This document shows, in pieces, positions 48,054 through 59,092 of a stretch of 60,824 bases of DNA. How positions within the stretch are numbered: position 1 is the first letter of the stretch; every line of letters starts with the position of its first letter. The notes beneath the pieces are model-generated. The model was not told the origin of the DNA and did not search any database. It was given only the letters and a program-made list of their open reading frames with translations. Source of the DNA: an uncultured Alphaproteobacteria bacterium (GTDB lineage Bacteria > Pseudomonadota > Alphaproteobacteria > HIMB59); assembly GCA_902616855.1 (NCBI GenBank), contig CACMUL010000006.1, forward strand, positions 1 to 60,824. The letters are read 5' to 3'. Position numbers and translations under genes: made by a program.

Positions 48054-49002
48054 CTGTAATTTTACTCAAAATAAATTTTTGCATTTTTGTTTCTAATAAA
48101 AATTTCATTATAAGAATTATAATAACGGTATAAATAAATCTAAAAAATAAAATACCAGAAATATGACTACCTAATAACAAAATTAATATTGTATCCTCAA
48201 TTATGCTATGACATAAACTTAAAAAAGATAAAGATAGTAAAATATCTTTCTTTGAGATATTATTTTTTTTGGACTCTTCAATTAAAAAACCTCCACCAAA
48301 TGAAATCCCCAACGTTAAGCCAATTAAAATTATATTTGCTACTTTCTCAGACATTCCTAAATAGGATAATGGAATTTTCAAAGTATTAATTATGAATTTC
48401 CAAATACCAATTGCTTTAAGTATGTTAATTGTTGATATAATAAAAAATATTATTAAAAAAATTAGGAAAAAATTTTGAAGTTGAAGAATAGCCCAATCAA
48501 TGTTTGAGACTGCTTCAATCGGGACTTGTAAGATAGAATTATTAGGTTCATTAAATAAATTATATTGAGTGAATATTAAATTTAATAATTTTCCAGCTAC
48601 TACTGCATTCACAAATCTAAAAGATAAATTAAATACCCAAGAAATTCTTGATTTTTTTGCAATAGCCACTTCAATAGGTAGACTATGTGCAATTAATATA
48701 ATTAATCCTAAAATTGTGGTTTCAGCTATTGTGTAATCAAATATGGCTTGTAAAGATGCAAAGGCAGCCAAACCTGCATATATGTTTACCAATATAGCTG
48801 CCATCCAAACCAATCCTAATGAGCCATCAATACCAATAAAACTGGTTAATGGTTCAAGAAATTTAGCTAAAAAAGGTATAGCATCTATTAACTCAAGGAG
48901 TCTAATAATTATAACAACAGGTAATATAACTTTGAATAAAATCCAAAAAATTTTAGTGGTTTCTTGAAATATATTTACTAGTATTTTTTTAGATTTTTCC
49001 AT
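48046..49002 (-). CDS. Nucleoside-recognition (Gate) domain membrane protein
   Basis: A 318-residue polytopic protein with about eight helices. The motif regions LVNIYAGLAAFASLQAIFD, LIAHSLPIEVAIAKKSRISW and the second-half GISFGGGFLIEESKK are those of the Gate/nucleoside-recognition family, which also includes spore-maturation proteins and YjiH. No transported substrate is known. Two repeats of the gate motif suggest an inverted-repeat transporter. It is translationally coupled to the DUF1045 gene. Confidence 0.75.
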   Translation of the reverse strand: MEKSKKILVNIFQETTKIFWILFKVILPVVIIIRLLELIDAIPFLAKFLEPLTSFIGIDGSLGLVWMAAILVNIYAGLAAFASLQAIFDYTIAETTILGLIILIAHSLPIEVAIAKKSRISWVFNLSFRFVNAVVAGKLLNLIFTQYNLFNEPNNSILQVPIEAVSNIDWAILQLQNFFLIFLIIFFIISTINILKAIGIWKFIINTLKIPLSYLGMSEKVANIILIGLTLGISFGGGFLIEESKKNNISKKDILLSLSFLSLCHSIIEDTILILLLGSHISGILFFRFIYTVIIILIMKFLLETKMQKFILSKITDG

Positions 49003-49045
49003 TATTATTAAAATCGATTATTTTTAATTCTTTATAAAGAAATAA

Positions 49046-50515
49046 ATGATAAGAACAAATAGTTTTGTAATAAAAGCCTCATTAACAACCGTATTGGTTT
49101 TAATTAGCTTTTTTTGCTTTTATATTAGCTATTCTGATTTTGTAAAAATAAATAATCAATATACCAATATTTATGATGATATAGAAATAAATTATTTTGA
49201 TAAAAAAAAATTTCAAAAATATTATGAAATTATAAGTATTGAAAATCTAGACGACCGAATATTTGACGAAGAAAAATCAAAAAAATATTTTGAAAACATA
49301 ACATTTGAAAATTTATCAAATATTTTTGATAAAGACTCAATAAAAAAAGAAGATGAAATTAATCTAAAAAATCTAGAAGAACAAAAAATTATTGAAGATG
49401 ATATAGATAAAGAATTAGAAAAAAATTTTAATGAAATAATAGTTTCTAAAGGAGATAGTTTTGCAAAAGTTTTAAAAAAAGGTGGTCTAAAAGGTAGAGA
49501 TATAGACTTAGTAATACTCAACGGAAAAGAATATTATGATTTTTCTAAATTGTATATTGGGGATACTGTAAAAATATTTAGCGAATATGATGCTGATGGT
49601 TTAAAAATTTTTGATCTTATTTATAAATATTCTGATACCAAAGAATTAATCATATCTTACTTAAATGATAATTTTATTTATGAAATTAATGAAATTCTGC
49701 TAAGTTCCCAAGAGATTTTTGTGACTGGGGAAATTAAAACAAGTTTATATAAAGCTATGAAAGACAAGGGGTTATCTGAAATAGTTATTAATGAAATTAT
49801 TAGGATTTACAGTTTTGATGTTGATTTTCAGAGAGATATTTATGAGGGTGATAATTTTGAAATTTTATTTGTCAAAAAGGTAAACAATGACGGTAAGACA
49901 ATTCAAATCGAAGATCCAAAATACCTGAAGCTATCATCAAGAGGTACTCCATTAATTTACTATCTTTATGATAATGGGGAATTCAGCGAATATTTTGACG
50001 AGAAAGGGAAAGGTATGACAAAAAGCTTAATGAAAACTCCAATTAATGGTGCAAGGCTTAGTTCCAGTTATGGTATGAGAAAACATCCTATCTCCGGTTA
50101 TAATAAAATGCATAAAGGAGTTGATTTTGCTGCCCCAACAGGAACTCCAATTTTTGCTGCTGGAAATGGTGTTGTAGAGTACGTAGGTAGAAATGGAGGA
50201 TATGGAAAATATATTAGAATTCGTCATGATGGTACTTATAAAACAGCTTACGCGCATCTTAATGGTTATAAAAAAGGTATATCAAGTGGTGTAAGAGTTA
50301 AGCAAGGTGATGTTATTGGTTATGTAGGTTCAACAGGAAAATCGACTGGACCTCATTTACACTATGAAATTATTGTTAATGGAAAACAAATAAACCCAGC
50401 CACACTTAAACTACCCTCAGGAAGAAAGCTTAACGAACAACAACTAAATGAATTTGAAATATTAGTTTCAAAAATTGATAAGGAAATTAATATTTATAAA
50501 AATAAAATAAATTAA
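49046..50515 (+). CDS. M23 family peptidoglycan endopeptidase (MepM-like)
   Basis: A 489-residue protein with an N-terminal membrane anchor, a Lys/Glu/Asn-rich linker, a LysM-like or OapA-like domain (SKGDSFAKVLKKGG), a Csd3-like segment (YEGDNFEILFVKK) and a C-terminal M23 domain. Zinc ligands fit H356-x3-D360 in HKGVDFAAPTG and H437-L-H439 in GPHLHYEI. It should cut peptide cross-links in the periplasm to allow wall growth. Convergent with the DUF4167 gene, overlapping by 4 bases. Confidence 0.93.
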   Translation: MIRTNSFVIKASLTTVLVLISFFCFYISYSDFVKINNQYTNIYDDIEINYFDKKKFQKYYEIISIENLDDRIFDEEKSKKYFENITFENLSNIFDKDSIKKEDEINLKNLEEQKIIEDDIDKELEKNFNEIIVSKGDSFAKVLKKGGLKGRDIDLVILNGKEYYDFSKLYIGDTVKIFSEYDADGLKIFDLIYKYSDTKELIISYLNDNFIYEINEILLSSQEIFVTGEIKTSLYKAMKDKGLSEIVINEIIRIYSFDVDFQRDIYEGDNFEILFVKKVNNDGKTIQIEDPKYLKLSSRGTPLIYYLYDNGEFSEYFDEKGKGMTKSLMKTPINGARLSSSYGMRKHPISGYNKMHKGVDFAAPTGTPIFAAGNGVVEYVGRNGGYGKYIRIRHDGTYKTAYAHLNGYKKGISSGVRVKQGDVIGYVGSTGKSTGPHLHYEIIVNGKQINPATLKLPSGRKLNEQQLNEFEILVSKIDKEINIYKNKIN

Positions 50516-50901
50516 GCTAACTGACTAGCTAAGTCGTCAAAATCAGAGGTTGAGCTACTTTCTGCCTTATTATCTTTATTCAAATTGTTGTCATTATTTT
50601 CAATTTTGTCTTTAGTAATAATTTTTCTAGCAACAAAACCTCTATTTGAATTATCTGTTTGTCTAAAATAGTGTTCAGCGTGTTGAAGGTAAAAATGCTC
50701 TAATACATCATCACCTTGTCCCTTAGCATCTTTTGCTTTGTTAAGATAATCGTTATATTGATCTTTGGGATTTTTTCCGTTTCTTTTAAATCCGTTGGAA
50801 TTTCCATTAGCTTGTAGGTATGGAGAGTCAGCAACACCAGATCTAGATGAGTTTATTTTTCTTTGGCCACCATAAGGCTTTCTTTTAACAAAATTTTTCA
50901 T
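50512..50901 (-). CDS. DUF4167 protein
   Basis: A 129-residue, low-complexity basic protein with Gly/Asn/Arg-rich N-terminus and the conserved block YLNKAKDAKGQGDDVLEHFY followed by QHAEHYFRQ, typical of DUF4167. An acidic, Ser/Asn-rich tail follows. It lies downstream of prmC on the same strand, the common alphaproteobacterial arrangement, which suggests a link to translation. Function unknown; RNA binding is plausible from the charge. Confidence 0.85.
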   Translation of the reverse strand: MKNFVKRKPYGGQRKINSSRSGVADSPYLQANGNSNGFKRNGKNPKDQYNDYLNKAKDAKGQGDDVLEHFYLQHAEHYFRQTDNSNRGFVARKIITKDKIENNDNNLNKDNKAESSSTSDFDDLASQLA

Positions 50902-50938
50902 TAATTTTTATTCGATTATCTTTAAAAAAGCCCATCAA

Positions 50939-51805
50939 TTAAATAGTAGGGAATTTTAATTTTATCAGTCTATCTAAATTAAGATAATCAGTTTTTTTAT
51001 AAACTATTTTTACACCTTTTTCTAATAGAAATTTATACATATTTTTAGTGATAATTGGATCAATTTCAAAATAAACAGCTCCTTTAAATTTTACACTAAT
51101 TAAAAAATTAATAATCTTAACATAATAATCCATGCCTAATTTTCCACCATCAAGTGATATTCTTGGATCATAAAAAGTCTCTTTATTTATATTTAAATAA
51201 TTTTTTGTTGGTATATATGGTGGGTTACAAACAATAAAATCAATACATTTCAGTCTATTTATTGGATAATTTTCAAATAAATTTGAGTGGAATATTTTTG
51301 TTTTTTGCTGCTGTTTAAATTTTATTATATTTTTTTTGCAAGCATTAAGAGCATGTTCAGAAACATCAATAAAATCACAAAATGCACTATCTAACTCATC
51401 AATAATAGAAATACCTAGGCACCCAGTCCCGCAACACAAATCAAGCAACTTCAAGTTTTGTACATTTTTATTTTTTTTACAATCAATTAATAATTGTTCA
51501 ACTAATATTTCTGAGTCAGCTCTAGGATCTAAGGTAAAATCATCTGTATAAAAAATTTTTTTCCAAAAACCTTTTTCATTAATTATTTTTGCTAATGGCT
51601 TTCCTTTTACTCTTTCATTTAGGATCTTATTAATTAATTCTTTATCAACTTCATCATTATTAATATCTAAATTATTTTCACTTTTAGATGAGTAAGAAAT
51701 AATTATTTGGGATTCTTGTTCAGCTTGAGATCCAGTAATTGAGTTTAAATTTTCAAGTAATATTTTTTTTATATCTAATTTACTTAAATAGTTATTAATT
51801 AGCAT
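50939..51805 (-). CDS. prmC: Peptide chain release factor N5-glutamine methyltransferase
   Basis: Methylates the GGQ glutamine of RF1 and RF2. The 288-residue protein has an N-terminal helical domain, SAM motif [11 protein letters not shown] at 121-131 and the glutamine/adenine-binding N194-P-P-Y197. It overlaps its substrate gene prfA by 11 bases. Confidence 0.95.
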   Translation of the reverse strand: MLINNYLSKLDIKKILLENLNSITGSQAEQESQIIISYSSKSENNLDINNDEVDKELINKILNERVKGKPLAKIINEKGFWKKIFYTDDFTLDPRADSEILVEQLLIDCKKNKNVQNLKLLDLCCGTGCLGISIIDELDSAFCDFIDVSEHALNACKKNIIKFKQQQKTKIFHSNLFENYPINRLKCIDFIVCNPPYIPTKNYLNINKETFYDPRISLDGGKLGMDYYVKIINFLISVKFKGAVYFEIDPIITKNMYKFLLEKGVKIVYKKTDYLNLDRLIKLKFPTI

Positions 51806-52874
51806 TAAGTTGACTTAATTTTTCAGCTTGTTCACTAGCTGACAACGCTGAAATCATTTCATCTAACGCCTCACCAGTTAAAAACTGATCTAATTTATAG
51901 AGCGTTAAATTAATTCTATGATCTGATACTCTGCCCTGTGGAAAATTATATGTTCTGATTCTTTCAGATCTATCTCCAGAACCAACTTGATTTTTTCTAT
52001 TAGATGAAACCTCTTCTTGTTTTTTTATTCTTTCAACTTCATATAATCTAGATCTTAGAATTTTTAATGCTTTAGCTTTATTTTTATGTTGAGATCTTTC
52101 GTCTTGTTGAGTTACTACTATGTTTGTAGGTAAATGTGTAATTCTTACAGCGCTATCTGTTGTATTTACCGATTGGCCTCCCGCCCCTCCTGATCTATAA
52201 ACGTCTATTCTTAAATCAGTATCTTTTATCTCTAAGTCAACGTCCTCAGCTTCTGGTAAAACAGCAACAGTAGCAGCGGAGGTATGAATCCTGCCCCCAG
52301 ACTCAGTTTCTGGTATGCGTTGAACTCTGTGGACACCTGACTCATTTTTTAAAAATTTAAAAACACCATCACCTTTAATTTCTATTATTGCTTCTTTTAT
52401 ACCCTTCAATCCTGTCTCGCTCTTCTCCATTGGCTGAAACTTCCAACTTTTTAATGAGGAATATCGCTCATACATTCTATATAAATCTCCAGCAAATAAT
52501 GCAGCCTCATCTCCTCCAGTACCAGCCCTTATTTCTAATATTACATTTTTATCATCAGCCTCATCTTTAGGCAGTAGAGCAATTAGTAATTCTTTATTTT
52601 TGATTTCTAAATCTTTTTCAAACAAAGGTAATTCTTGTTTTGCCAAATTTCGCAGCTCTTCATCACTTTCATTTTCAAGTATTTCTTTATAGCCTTTGAT
52701 TTCCTTATCTAAATTTTTAATGGTATCAGATAAAGCAATAATTGGCTCCAATTTTGATAAATCTTTATTTATTTGAATAATTTCTTCATTTTTTAATTTT
52801 TGAGAATTTAAAAGTTTTTCATTAAGTTGGTTAAATTTGTTTTTTAAATCAATAATTTGTTTATCTAATTTCAT
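51795..52874 (-). CDS. prfA: Peptide chain release factor 1
   Basis: Ends translation at UAA and UAG. The 359-residue protein has the stop-codon tripeptide P188-E-T190 (RF1 uses PxT) in [15 protein letters not shown] and the peptidyl-transferase motif G232-G-Q234 in [15 protein letters not shown]. The ATG at 52874 is preferred over an in-frame start at 52901, as it gives the usual N-terminus and overlaps hisS by 14 bases. Confidence 0.96.
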   Translation of the reverse strand: MKLDKQIIDLKNKFNQLNEKLLNSQKLKNEEIIQINKDLSKLEPIIALSDTIKNLDKEIKGYKEILENESDEELRNLAKQELPLFEKDLEIKNKELLIALLPKDEADDKNVILEIRAGTGGDEAALFAGDLYRMYERYSSLKSWKFQPMEKSETGLKGIKEAIIEIKGDGVFKFLKNESGVHRVQRIPETESGGRIHTSAATVAVLPEAEDVDLEIKDTDLRIDVYRSGGAGGQSVNTTDSAVRITHLPTNIVVTQQDERSQHKNKAKALKILRSRLYEVERIKKQEEVSSNRKNQVGSGDRSERIRTYNFPQGRVSDHRINLTLYKLDQFLTGEALDEMISALSASEQAEKLSQLNAN

Positions 52875-54108
52875 TTTTAAGCTCAAATTTCGAAATTTCA
52901 AAAGATTTTTGATTTTTATTTTTTAAATCTTTTAAAATAATTTTTTTATTTTTGATCTCCTCCTCGCCAATAAGAATAATAAAACTGAAATTATTTTTAT
53001 CTGCATAACTAAAAAGTTTTTTTATATTTTTATTAACTCTGACTTCATGATTATATCTTAATCTATAAATTTGTTTTAAAATTCTATTATTATCTAAATA
53101 AGACTCGTCTTGAACAGCAAATAATATCTTTTTATGTAATTCTGATTTTTTATCTTTTATAGAAATCAAATCCATTAATCTTTCTATACCTGCTGCCCAG
53201 CCAACTCCTGGGATATCTCTAGAAGAAATCATACTAATTAAATTATCGTACCTTCCACCAGCTAATATCGCATTTTGTCTTTTATCTTCATTTGTTTGAA
53301 ATTCAAAAGCCGTATGTGAATAATAATCTAATCCTCTAACTAATTTTGAATCTTCAAAAAATTTAATTTTATTATCATTTAAAAGTTTTTTAACTTGATT
53401 GAAATAATTTTTACTCTTTTCAGATAAGTGTTCGCTTATTTTTGGAGCATTTACTAATATTTCAGAGTCTTTTGGATCTTTACTATCCAAAATTCTAAGT
53501 GGATTTTTATCCAATCTAGATTGTGAGATTTCTGATAAATTTTTTTTAAAATCAGTTAAATATTTTTTTAATACATTTGCATATTTGATTTGATCCTCTT
53601 TTGACCCTAAAGAATTAATTAATAACCTATATTTATTGTCTTTTATTCCAAGATCATCAAATAATAACTTTGCTATTAGAATTAATTCAAAATCTACATA
53701 GGGACTTTTTTCACCAATAGACTCAATATTTATTTGATGAAACTGTCTATATCTACCTTTTTGAGGTCTTTCTCTTCTAAACATTGGGCCATGCGTAATT
53801 AATTTAAGTAAGCCAGACTGGTAGTTTGAAGCAGCAAACCTAGCTAAGCTACTTGTAGCCTCAGGTCTTAAACAAATATATGCTTCTCCTTTATCTAAAA
53901 ATGAGTACATCTCTTTAGAGACAATATCGGTTTGCTCGCCTACGGTCCTAGAGAATAAATCTTGTTGTTCTAAAATAGGAGTTTGTATAGATTTAAAATT
54001 GAAATTCCTACATACTGAATAAAATTTTTCAATAATAAATTCAAACTTCTCAATTTCAGCTCCATGAATATCATGTGTGCCTTTTACTAAACTAATATTT
54101 CTTTTCAT
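52861..54108 (-). CDS. hisS: Histidyl-tRNA synthetase
   Basis: Charges tRNA-His. The 415-residue class II enzyme shows motif 2 [16 protein letters not shown], the His-specific [28 protein letters not shown], and motif 3 [15 protein letters not shown], followed by an anticodon-binding domain. It overlaps ispG by 4 bases upstream and prfA by 14 downstream. Confidence 0.97.
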   Translation of the reverse strand: MKRNISLVKGTHDIHGAEIEKFEFIIEKFYSVCRNFNFKSIQTPILEQQDLFSRTVGEQTDIVSKEMYSFLDKGEAYICLRPEATSSLARFAASNYQSGLLKLITHGPMFRRERPQKGRYRQFHQINIESIGEKSPYVDFELILIAKLLFDDLGIKDNKYRLLINSLGSKEDQIKYANVLKKYLTDFKKNLSEISQSRLDKNPLRILDSKDPKDSEILVNAPKISEHLSEKSKNYFNQVKKLLNDNKIKFFEDSKLVRGLDYYSHTAFEFQTNEDKRQNAILAGGRYDNLISMISSRDIPGVGWAAGIERLMDLISIKDKKSELHKKILFAVQDESYLDNNRILKQIYRLRYNHEVRVNKNIKKLFSYADKNNFSFIILIGEEEIKNKKIILKDLKNKNQKSFEISKFELKNEIR

Positions 54109-55199
54109 TTTAAATGATGAATCTGATTAACTTTATTTTCTATAGTTTTAACTAAGTACTCAACTAAATCTTCGTCTTGAATTCGATGGCTTTTTTCACC
54201 ATCGACGTATACCATGTGTGTGTTATTTCCACCGCCAGTTATACCTATATTAGTCATTGTTGCTTCACCTGGCCCATTAACAACACATCCAATAATTGAA
54301 ACTGTTATAGGTTTTTTAATGTGAGAAAGTTTTTTTTCAACATTTTTAACAGTCTCAATAACGTCAAATTGTTGTCTTGCGCAAGATGGGCAAGATATTA
54401 TTGTTACACCATAATTTCTCAAATTTAGTGATTTTAACATTTCAAACCCTACTTTAACCTCTTGAGTTGGATGATCTGAAAGTGAAACTCTCACTGTATC
54501 GCCAATACCATCATAAAGAAGCAAACCAAGACCTATAGAAGATTTTATTGATCCACTAAAATAACTTCCTGCTTCAGTAATACCTAAATGAAGAGGATAA
54601 TCACAAAAATTAGATAGCATTCTATACGACTCTACTGCTGTAAAAACATTAGAGGCTTTAACACTAATTTTAAAATTATCAAAATTTAGATCCTCTAAAA
54701 GTTTTATATTTAGCTTAGCGCTTTCAAATAATGCCTCAGAGGTCGGGCTTTTATATTTTTCTAATATTGATTTTTCTAAACTTCCAGCATTAACACCTAT
54801 TCTTATAGGTATTTTGTTCTGCTTGGCAGCTTCAACAACCTCTTTTACTTTTTCCTTAGAGCCGATATTACCTGGATTTATTCGAAGACAATGTGCACCA
54901 TTGTCTGCAGCCTCAAGTGCTCTTTTATAATGAAAGTGAATATCAGCGACTAAGGGGATATTAATCTCTGGAATTATTTTTTTTAATGCTTTTGATGATT
55001 TCTCGTCAGGGACTGAAACTCTGACTATATCGCATCCCTCTTGTTCAATGAGAGATATCTGGTCAAGTGTTGCTTCAATGTCATGTGTAAGAGTATTTGT
55101 CATTGTCTGAACCGTAATTGGAGAGTCTCCACCAACAAAAATATTTCCAATTTGAATTTTTTTTGTTTTTTTTCTCTTAATTGAATGAGAATATTTCAT
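54105..55199 (-). CDS. ispG: (E)-4-hydroxy-3-methylbut-2-enyl-diphosphate synthase
   Basis: The 364-residue iron-sulfur enzyme of the MEP pathway (formerly GcpE). Cluster ligands are C270, C273 and C305, with E312, in [14 protein letters not shown] and [20 protein letters not shown]. The N-terminal TIM barrel has [14 protein letters not shown] and [12 protein letters not shown]. It precedes hisS as in E. coli, and the rodZ-like gene precedes it. Confidence 0.96.
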   Translation of the reverse strand: MKYSHSIKRKKTKKIQIGNIFVGGDSPITVQTMTNTLTHDIEATLDQISLIEQEGCDIVRVSVPDEKSSKALKKIIPEINIPLVADIHFHYKRALEAADNGAHCLRINPGNIGSKEKVKEVVEAAKQNKIPIRIGVNAGSLEKSILEKYKSPTSEALFESAKLNIKLLEDLNFDNFKISVKASNVFTAVESYRMLSNFCDYPLHLGITEAGSYFSGSIKSSIGLGLLLYDGIGDTVRVSLSDHPTQEVKVGFEMLKSLNLRNYGVTIISCPSCARQQFDVIETVKNVEKKLSHIKKPITVSIIGCVVNGPGEATMTNIGITGGGNNTHMVYVDGEKSHRIQDEDLVEYLVKTIENKVNQIHHLK

Positions 55200-55915
55200 A
55201 ATAAAATATCTAAATCTTTAATGTCAAAATTAAATAAATATGAATTTAATTCCTTATTTAATCTAAATTCTACACCTCTGTAAATTATCTTATCAATATT
55301 ATTTATATTAGATAAATCGATAAAAAAATCATTGTCTAAATCGAGAATAAGTTCATTAGATTTAGTAATTTCACCAAATTGCAAAGAATTTTTGATATTG
55401 TTTTGAATTTTGTAAAAAATAGTCTTCTCAGGTTTTGCAAAAATTGATAGATTTTGCGAATAGTTAGCTCTTTTTAAGGGGATAAGATTATTTATAAATT
55501 TATCATGACTTAATTCAAATAAATTATATTGGGTAGATATGTCATAAACATCATTATAAACTTGATCTTTCTCTATTTCTTTAAATGAAATTTGATTATT
55601 AAATTTATTATATATGTTGAAAGATAATAGAACTAAAATAGTAAAAACAAGTAGCAATAAAAAATAAATTATTGAAAATTTTGTATAATCAATTGGGATT
55701 TTACTCATTGAACTTTCATATTTAATTTCATAACCCAAATATCTGTATATAGATTTTTTATATGTTGATTGATAAGCACGGTATTTTTTAGGGAGTTTTA
55801 AATTATCATCTAAAAGTCGTATTATTTCTAAATCTAATTTAAGAGCTTTGGATAAATCATTGATTGATAATCCTTTCTTAATTCTAGCCTCTTTGATTGA
55901 AATTAACTTATCCAA
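55196..55915 (-). CDS. rodZ: RodZ-like helix-turn-helix membrane protein
   Basis: A 239-residue protein with an N-terminal HTH_25 domain ([20 protein letters not shown]), a tyrosine-rich helix ([18 protein letters not shown]), one membrane helix at about 81-100 and a periplasmic beta-rich domain. This is RodZ architecture, which links MreB to the elongation complex. MreB is not in the window. It sits directly before ispG and hisS, as rodZ does in many proteobacteria. Confidence 0.85.
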   Translation of the reverse strand: MDKLISIKEARIKKGLSINDLSKALKLDLEIIRLLDDNLKLPKKYRAYQSTYKKSIYRYLGYEIKYESSMSKIPIDYTKFSIIYFLLLLVFTILVLLSFNIYNKFNNQISFKEIEKDQVYNDVYDISTQYNLFELSHDKFINNLIPLKRANYSQNLSIFAKPEKTIFYKIQNNIKNSLQFGEITKSNELILDLDNDFFIDLSNINNIDKIIYRGVEFRLNKELNSYLFNFDIKDLDILL

Positions 55916-55919
55916 AAAA

Positions 55920-57134
55920 TTATTTATGTAATTTGAATGCTAGATGTAATTTTTGCACAGCTAAATCAGTTTGATCTTCATGAATTAATATACTTATTTT
56001 TATTTCTGAAGTGGTAATTACTTGAATGTTTATTTTATTTTTTCCAAGAGTATCAAATAATGTTTGGGCAACTCCAGCATGAGATCTCATTCCTACTCCT
56101 ACTACTGAAATTTTTGAAATATTATTAGATGAAATAATTTTTTTATATCCAATTTTAGATTTCTCTTTTTTTAGTATTTTTAATGCTTTTTCTAAATCTA
56201 GTCTTGGCAAAGTAAAAGATAAATTTGCAAGCTTTCCGTCTTGTGAAACATTTTGGAGTATCATATCAACGTTTATATTGCCTTTAGCCAATGGACCAAA
56301 GATTTTTGAAGAGACTCCAGGTTTATCTTGTACTCTTGAAAGTGTAATTTTTGCTTCATCTTTGGAGTAAGTTATTCCACTAACAGTATTATTCTCTAAA
56401 ACACTTTTCTCATCAGTAATCATGGTACCAATTTTTTTGGGTTTGAAAGAAGATCTTACACTTAATTTAGTATTTTTTCTCATAGCTAACTCAACAGAAC
56501 GAGTTTGAAGAACCTTAGCCCCTTGTGAGGCTAATTCAAGCATTTCTTCATATGAAATTTTATTAATTTTTTTTGCTTTAGGTACAATGTTTGGATCAGT
56601 TGTAAATACACCCTCAACATCAGTATAAATTATACATTCTGTTTCCATCGCTGCTGCTACAGCAACAGCACTAGTATCAGATCCACCCCTGCCTAAGGTA
56701 GTTAATTCTCCCTTATTGTTAATACCTTGGAAACCAGGAATTACTAGAACTTCAAAATTTTCTAATTCATCATATAAAAATTTTTTGTTAATAGACAAAA
56801 TTCTAGACTTCATATGCTCTGATGATGTTATGATAGGTATTTGCCAACTAAGAAGCGATTTAGCTTTTATCTTTTGATTATTAAGACATATAGACATTAA
56901 TGCACAAGAAATATTTTCACCTGATGATACAGCGTTATCAAAATCAATTGGATTTGGAGTTTTTGAAAAAGATTTTGTTAAATTTATTAAACGATCAGTT
57001 TCACCTGACATAGCAGATAATACAGCTATAACTTTTGATTTTTTTGACCAATCATGAATAATATCTGCTGATCTTTTTATAGCTTCAATACTCCCAACAG
57101 ATGTACCACCAAATTTTAGAACTTTAATTTTCAT
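55920..57134 (-). CDS. lysC: Aspartate kinase
   Basis: Phosphorylates aspartate, leading to lysine, diaminopimelate, threonine and methionine. The 404-residue protein begins VLKFGGTSVGSIEAIKR, has LGRGGSDTSAVAVAAA and TDVEGVFTTDP, and ends with two ACT domains (ITLSRVQDKPGVSSKIFGPL, then SVVGVGMRSHAG) that mark feedback-regulated class. DAP supply suits MurE. It is divergent from ubiG. Confidence 0.95.
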   Translation of the reverse strand: MKIKVLKFGGTSVGSIEAIKRSADIIHDWSKKSKVIAVLSAMSGETDRLINLTKSFSKTPNPIDFDNAVSSGENISCALMSICLNNQKIKAKSLLSWQIPIITSSEHMKSRILSINKKFLYDELENFEVLVIPGFQGINNKGELTTLGRGGSDTSAVAVAAAMETECIIYTDVEGVFTTDPNIVPKAKKINKISYEEMLELASQGAKVLQTRSVELAMRKNTKLSVRSSFKPKKIGTMITDEKSVLENNTVSGITYSKDEAKITLSRVQDKPGVSSKIFGPLAKGNINVDMILQNVSQDGKLANLSFTLPRLDLEKALKILKKEKSKIGYKKIISSNNISKISVVGVGMRSHAGVAQTLFDTLGKNKINIQVITTSEIKISILIHEDQTDLAVQKLHLAFKLHK

Positions 57135-57176
57135 GAATTACGGTAATATACTCCTAACATTTATTATGTAAAGAAC

Positions 57177-57833
57177 ATGAGCACTTATAATAGCAAGTAT
57201 TACGAACCATTAGAGCAAATGATGGCTATAAGACATCAGTATATGTCAAAAATATTAAGAGATCATAATGGTCAAGATATTTATGAATTTTTTAAGAATA
57301 AAAAGGTTTTAGATCTTGGATGTGGAACTGGCGAATTCCTTAATAATTATTGTGGTATGGGCGCAGAGTGTTTGGGTATTGATATTGAGAATAATTTTAA
57401 GATAAAAAATAAAATAAATTTTAAGCTCATTAATATAGAAGCTAATAAATTTCTAAAAAATTGTAAAAAAAAGTTTGACGTTATTTTTTTATTTGAATTC
57501 TTAGAACATTTAGAAGAACAAGATAAACATAAACTTTTTAAAAATTTAAGTAAAAAACTTAAACAAAATGCGTATGTGTTTATATCCACGCTTAATAAAA
57601 ATTTATTATCAAAATATTTAATAATTGATATTGCTGAGAATCTCTTAAAACTACTTCCTAAAAAAACTCATGATTTTAATCTTTTTTTATCACCCTCTAA
57701 ATTACAATCAATTAGTCAAAAATATAACTTAAGTGTAATGGACATAGAGGGTATACAATACAATCCAATTTTTAAATCATTTAAATTAACTAAAATTGAT
57801 TTAGTAAATTACTTTGGAGCTTTGAAATACTAA
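57177..57833 (+). CDS. ubiG: Ubiquinone O-methyltransferase UbiG
   Basis: Does both O-methylations of ubiquinone synthesis. The 218-residue protein has SAM motif I LDLGCGTG at 45-52 and the UbiG C-terminal series FEFLEHL, FISTLNKN, LLKLLPKKTHDFNLFLSPSK and IEGIQYNPIFKSFKL. The N-terminus is shortened and lacks the usual SxWWD block, having YNSKYYEPLEQM instead. It lies beside lysC, the common alphaproteobacterial neighbour. Convergent with the DUF1178 gene. Confidence 0.88.
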   Translation: MSTYNSKYYEPLEQMMAIRHQYMSKILRDHNGQDIYEFFKNKKVLDLGCGTGEFLNNYCGMGAECLGIDIENNFKIKNKINFKLINIEANKFLKNCKKKFDVIFLFEFLEHLEEQDKHKLFKNLSKKLKQNAYVFISTLNKNLLSKYLIIDIAENLLKLLPKKTHDFNLFLSPSKLQSISQKYNLSVMDIEGIQYNPIFKSFKLTKIDLVNYFGALKY

Positions 57834-58264
57834 TTTTTATTTTTTTCTTTTTTACTAAATGGAAGTCTTACTAAAGCAATACCCTCATCGACCAAATCCT
57901 GACTTTCTTTTTCAGTTGCCTCTCCATAAATAGGTTTATCTTTTACTTCACCATAATGAATTTTTCTAGCCTCTTCTGGGAATTTTTTTCCAACATACGT
58001 AAAATTTTTTTCTATTTCTGATTTAATTTTATTTAGTTGTTTATTATAATTTGAAAATAATTTGTTTTTTTCACGATTTATTTTAGCTGAGCTTGTAGAT
58101 TTACCAGAAATGTTTGGTGCCATAACTGATTTTGATATTTTTGATGAATTGCAGAATGGACATTCAATTTGTTTTTTTCTTTTCTGTTTTTCAAAAGAGT
58201 TTGAGTCATCAAAACTAGCTTCAAATATGTGTTGATTTTCACAAACTAAATCAAATTTAATCAT
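57830..58264 (-). CDS. DUF1178 family protein
   Basis: A 144-residue protein with an N-terminal zinc-ribbon pair (DLVCENQHIFEASF, then IECPFCNSSKISKSVMAPNI) and the DUF1178 tail EARKIHYGEVKDKPIYGEAT. Function is unknown. It follows the nitrilase gene by 39 bases, as in other alphaproteobacteria. Confidence 0.9.
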   Translation of the reverse strand: MIKFDLVCENQHIFEASFDDSNSFEKQKRKKQIECPFCNSSKISKSVMAPNISGKSTSSAKINREKNKLFSNYNKQLNKIKSEIEKNFTYVGKKFPEEARKIHYGEVKDKPIYGEATEKESQDLVDEGIALVRLPFSKKEKNKN

Positions 58265-58303
58265 TTTTTATATTTGGTTATTCAATAATTATTTTCAATA
58301 AAA

Positions 58304-59092
58304 TTAATCAAAATTTCTATCATTATTTAATACAGGTATTGCGTTTTGACAATCTCTAACTCTATTTAAATCGAGCTCAGCAGTAACAATCATTTCACCA
58401 TCATTAGCTTCAGCTAATGTCTCTCCCCAGGGGTCAACTATTAAAGTATGTCCATAGGTTGACCTTTTTTCATTATTTATCCCCCATTGATTAGGTGCCA
58501 ATATAAAAACTCCATTCTCAATAGCCCTTGCTTTAATAAGAGAATGCCAATGAGCCTTACCAGTTGTGTGTGTAAATGCTGAAGGAACAACAATAATTTG
58601 CGAACCTTTTTTTGCCAAAGCTCTATACAATTTAGGATACCTTAAATCATAACAAATAGTATGACCAACTGAATAACCCATTACTTTAGTAATTTTTAAT
58701 TCACTTCCAGGTGAGTAAAAATCACTTTCTTTGTAAGACTCTCCATTTTTTAATGTAATGTCAAACATATGAATTTTGTCATAAATTGAAATTATATCTC
58801 CATCAGGATTAATTAAAATTTGCCGATTAAATAATTTATTATTTTCAGTTATAGGAATTGATCCCAGAAGTAAATATACATTATTTATCTTTGAAAAATT
58901 TTTAAAATATTTTACAGAGTCATGAGTCATTTCAATCAAAATTTTAGATTTACTTGATAAAAAGAGAAAGCATTCAGGTAGTAAAATAAAATCTGGGCTT
59001 GAGATTAAACTATCTTGTAAAAATTTTTTTGATTTTTCAAAATTTTCATCAAAGTTTGATCCGACTGTAATTTGAATCAGCGCAACCTTCAT
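58304..59092 (-). CDS. Carbon-nitrogen hydrolase (Nit1/deaminated glutathione amidase-like)
   Basis: A 262-residue nitrilase-superfamily protein with catalytic triad E40 (FILLPECFLF), K106 (IYDKIHMFD) and C147 (GHTICYDLRYPK). The similarity pattern and size match Nit1/Nit2-type enzymes, which hydrolyse deaminated glutathione or omega-amides; the exact substrate is not shown. It abuts the small orphan gene upstream, with the stop and start adjacent. Confidence 0.92.
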   Translation of the reverse strand: MKVALIQITVGSNFDENFEKSKKFLQDSLISSPDFILLPECFLFLSSKSKILIEMTHDSVKYFKNFSKINNVYLLLGSIPITENNKLFNRQILINPDGDIISIYDKIHMFDITLKNGESYKESDFYSPGSELKITKVMGYSVGHTICYDLRYPKLYRALAKKGSQIIVVPSAFTHTTGKAHWHSLIKARAIENGVFILAPNQWGINNEKRSTYGHTLIVDPWGETLAEANDGEMIVTAELDLNRVRDCQNAIPVLNNDRNFD

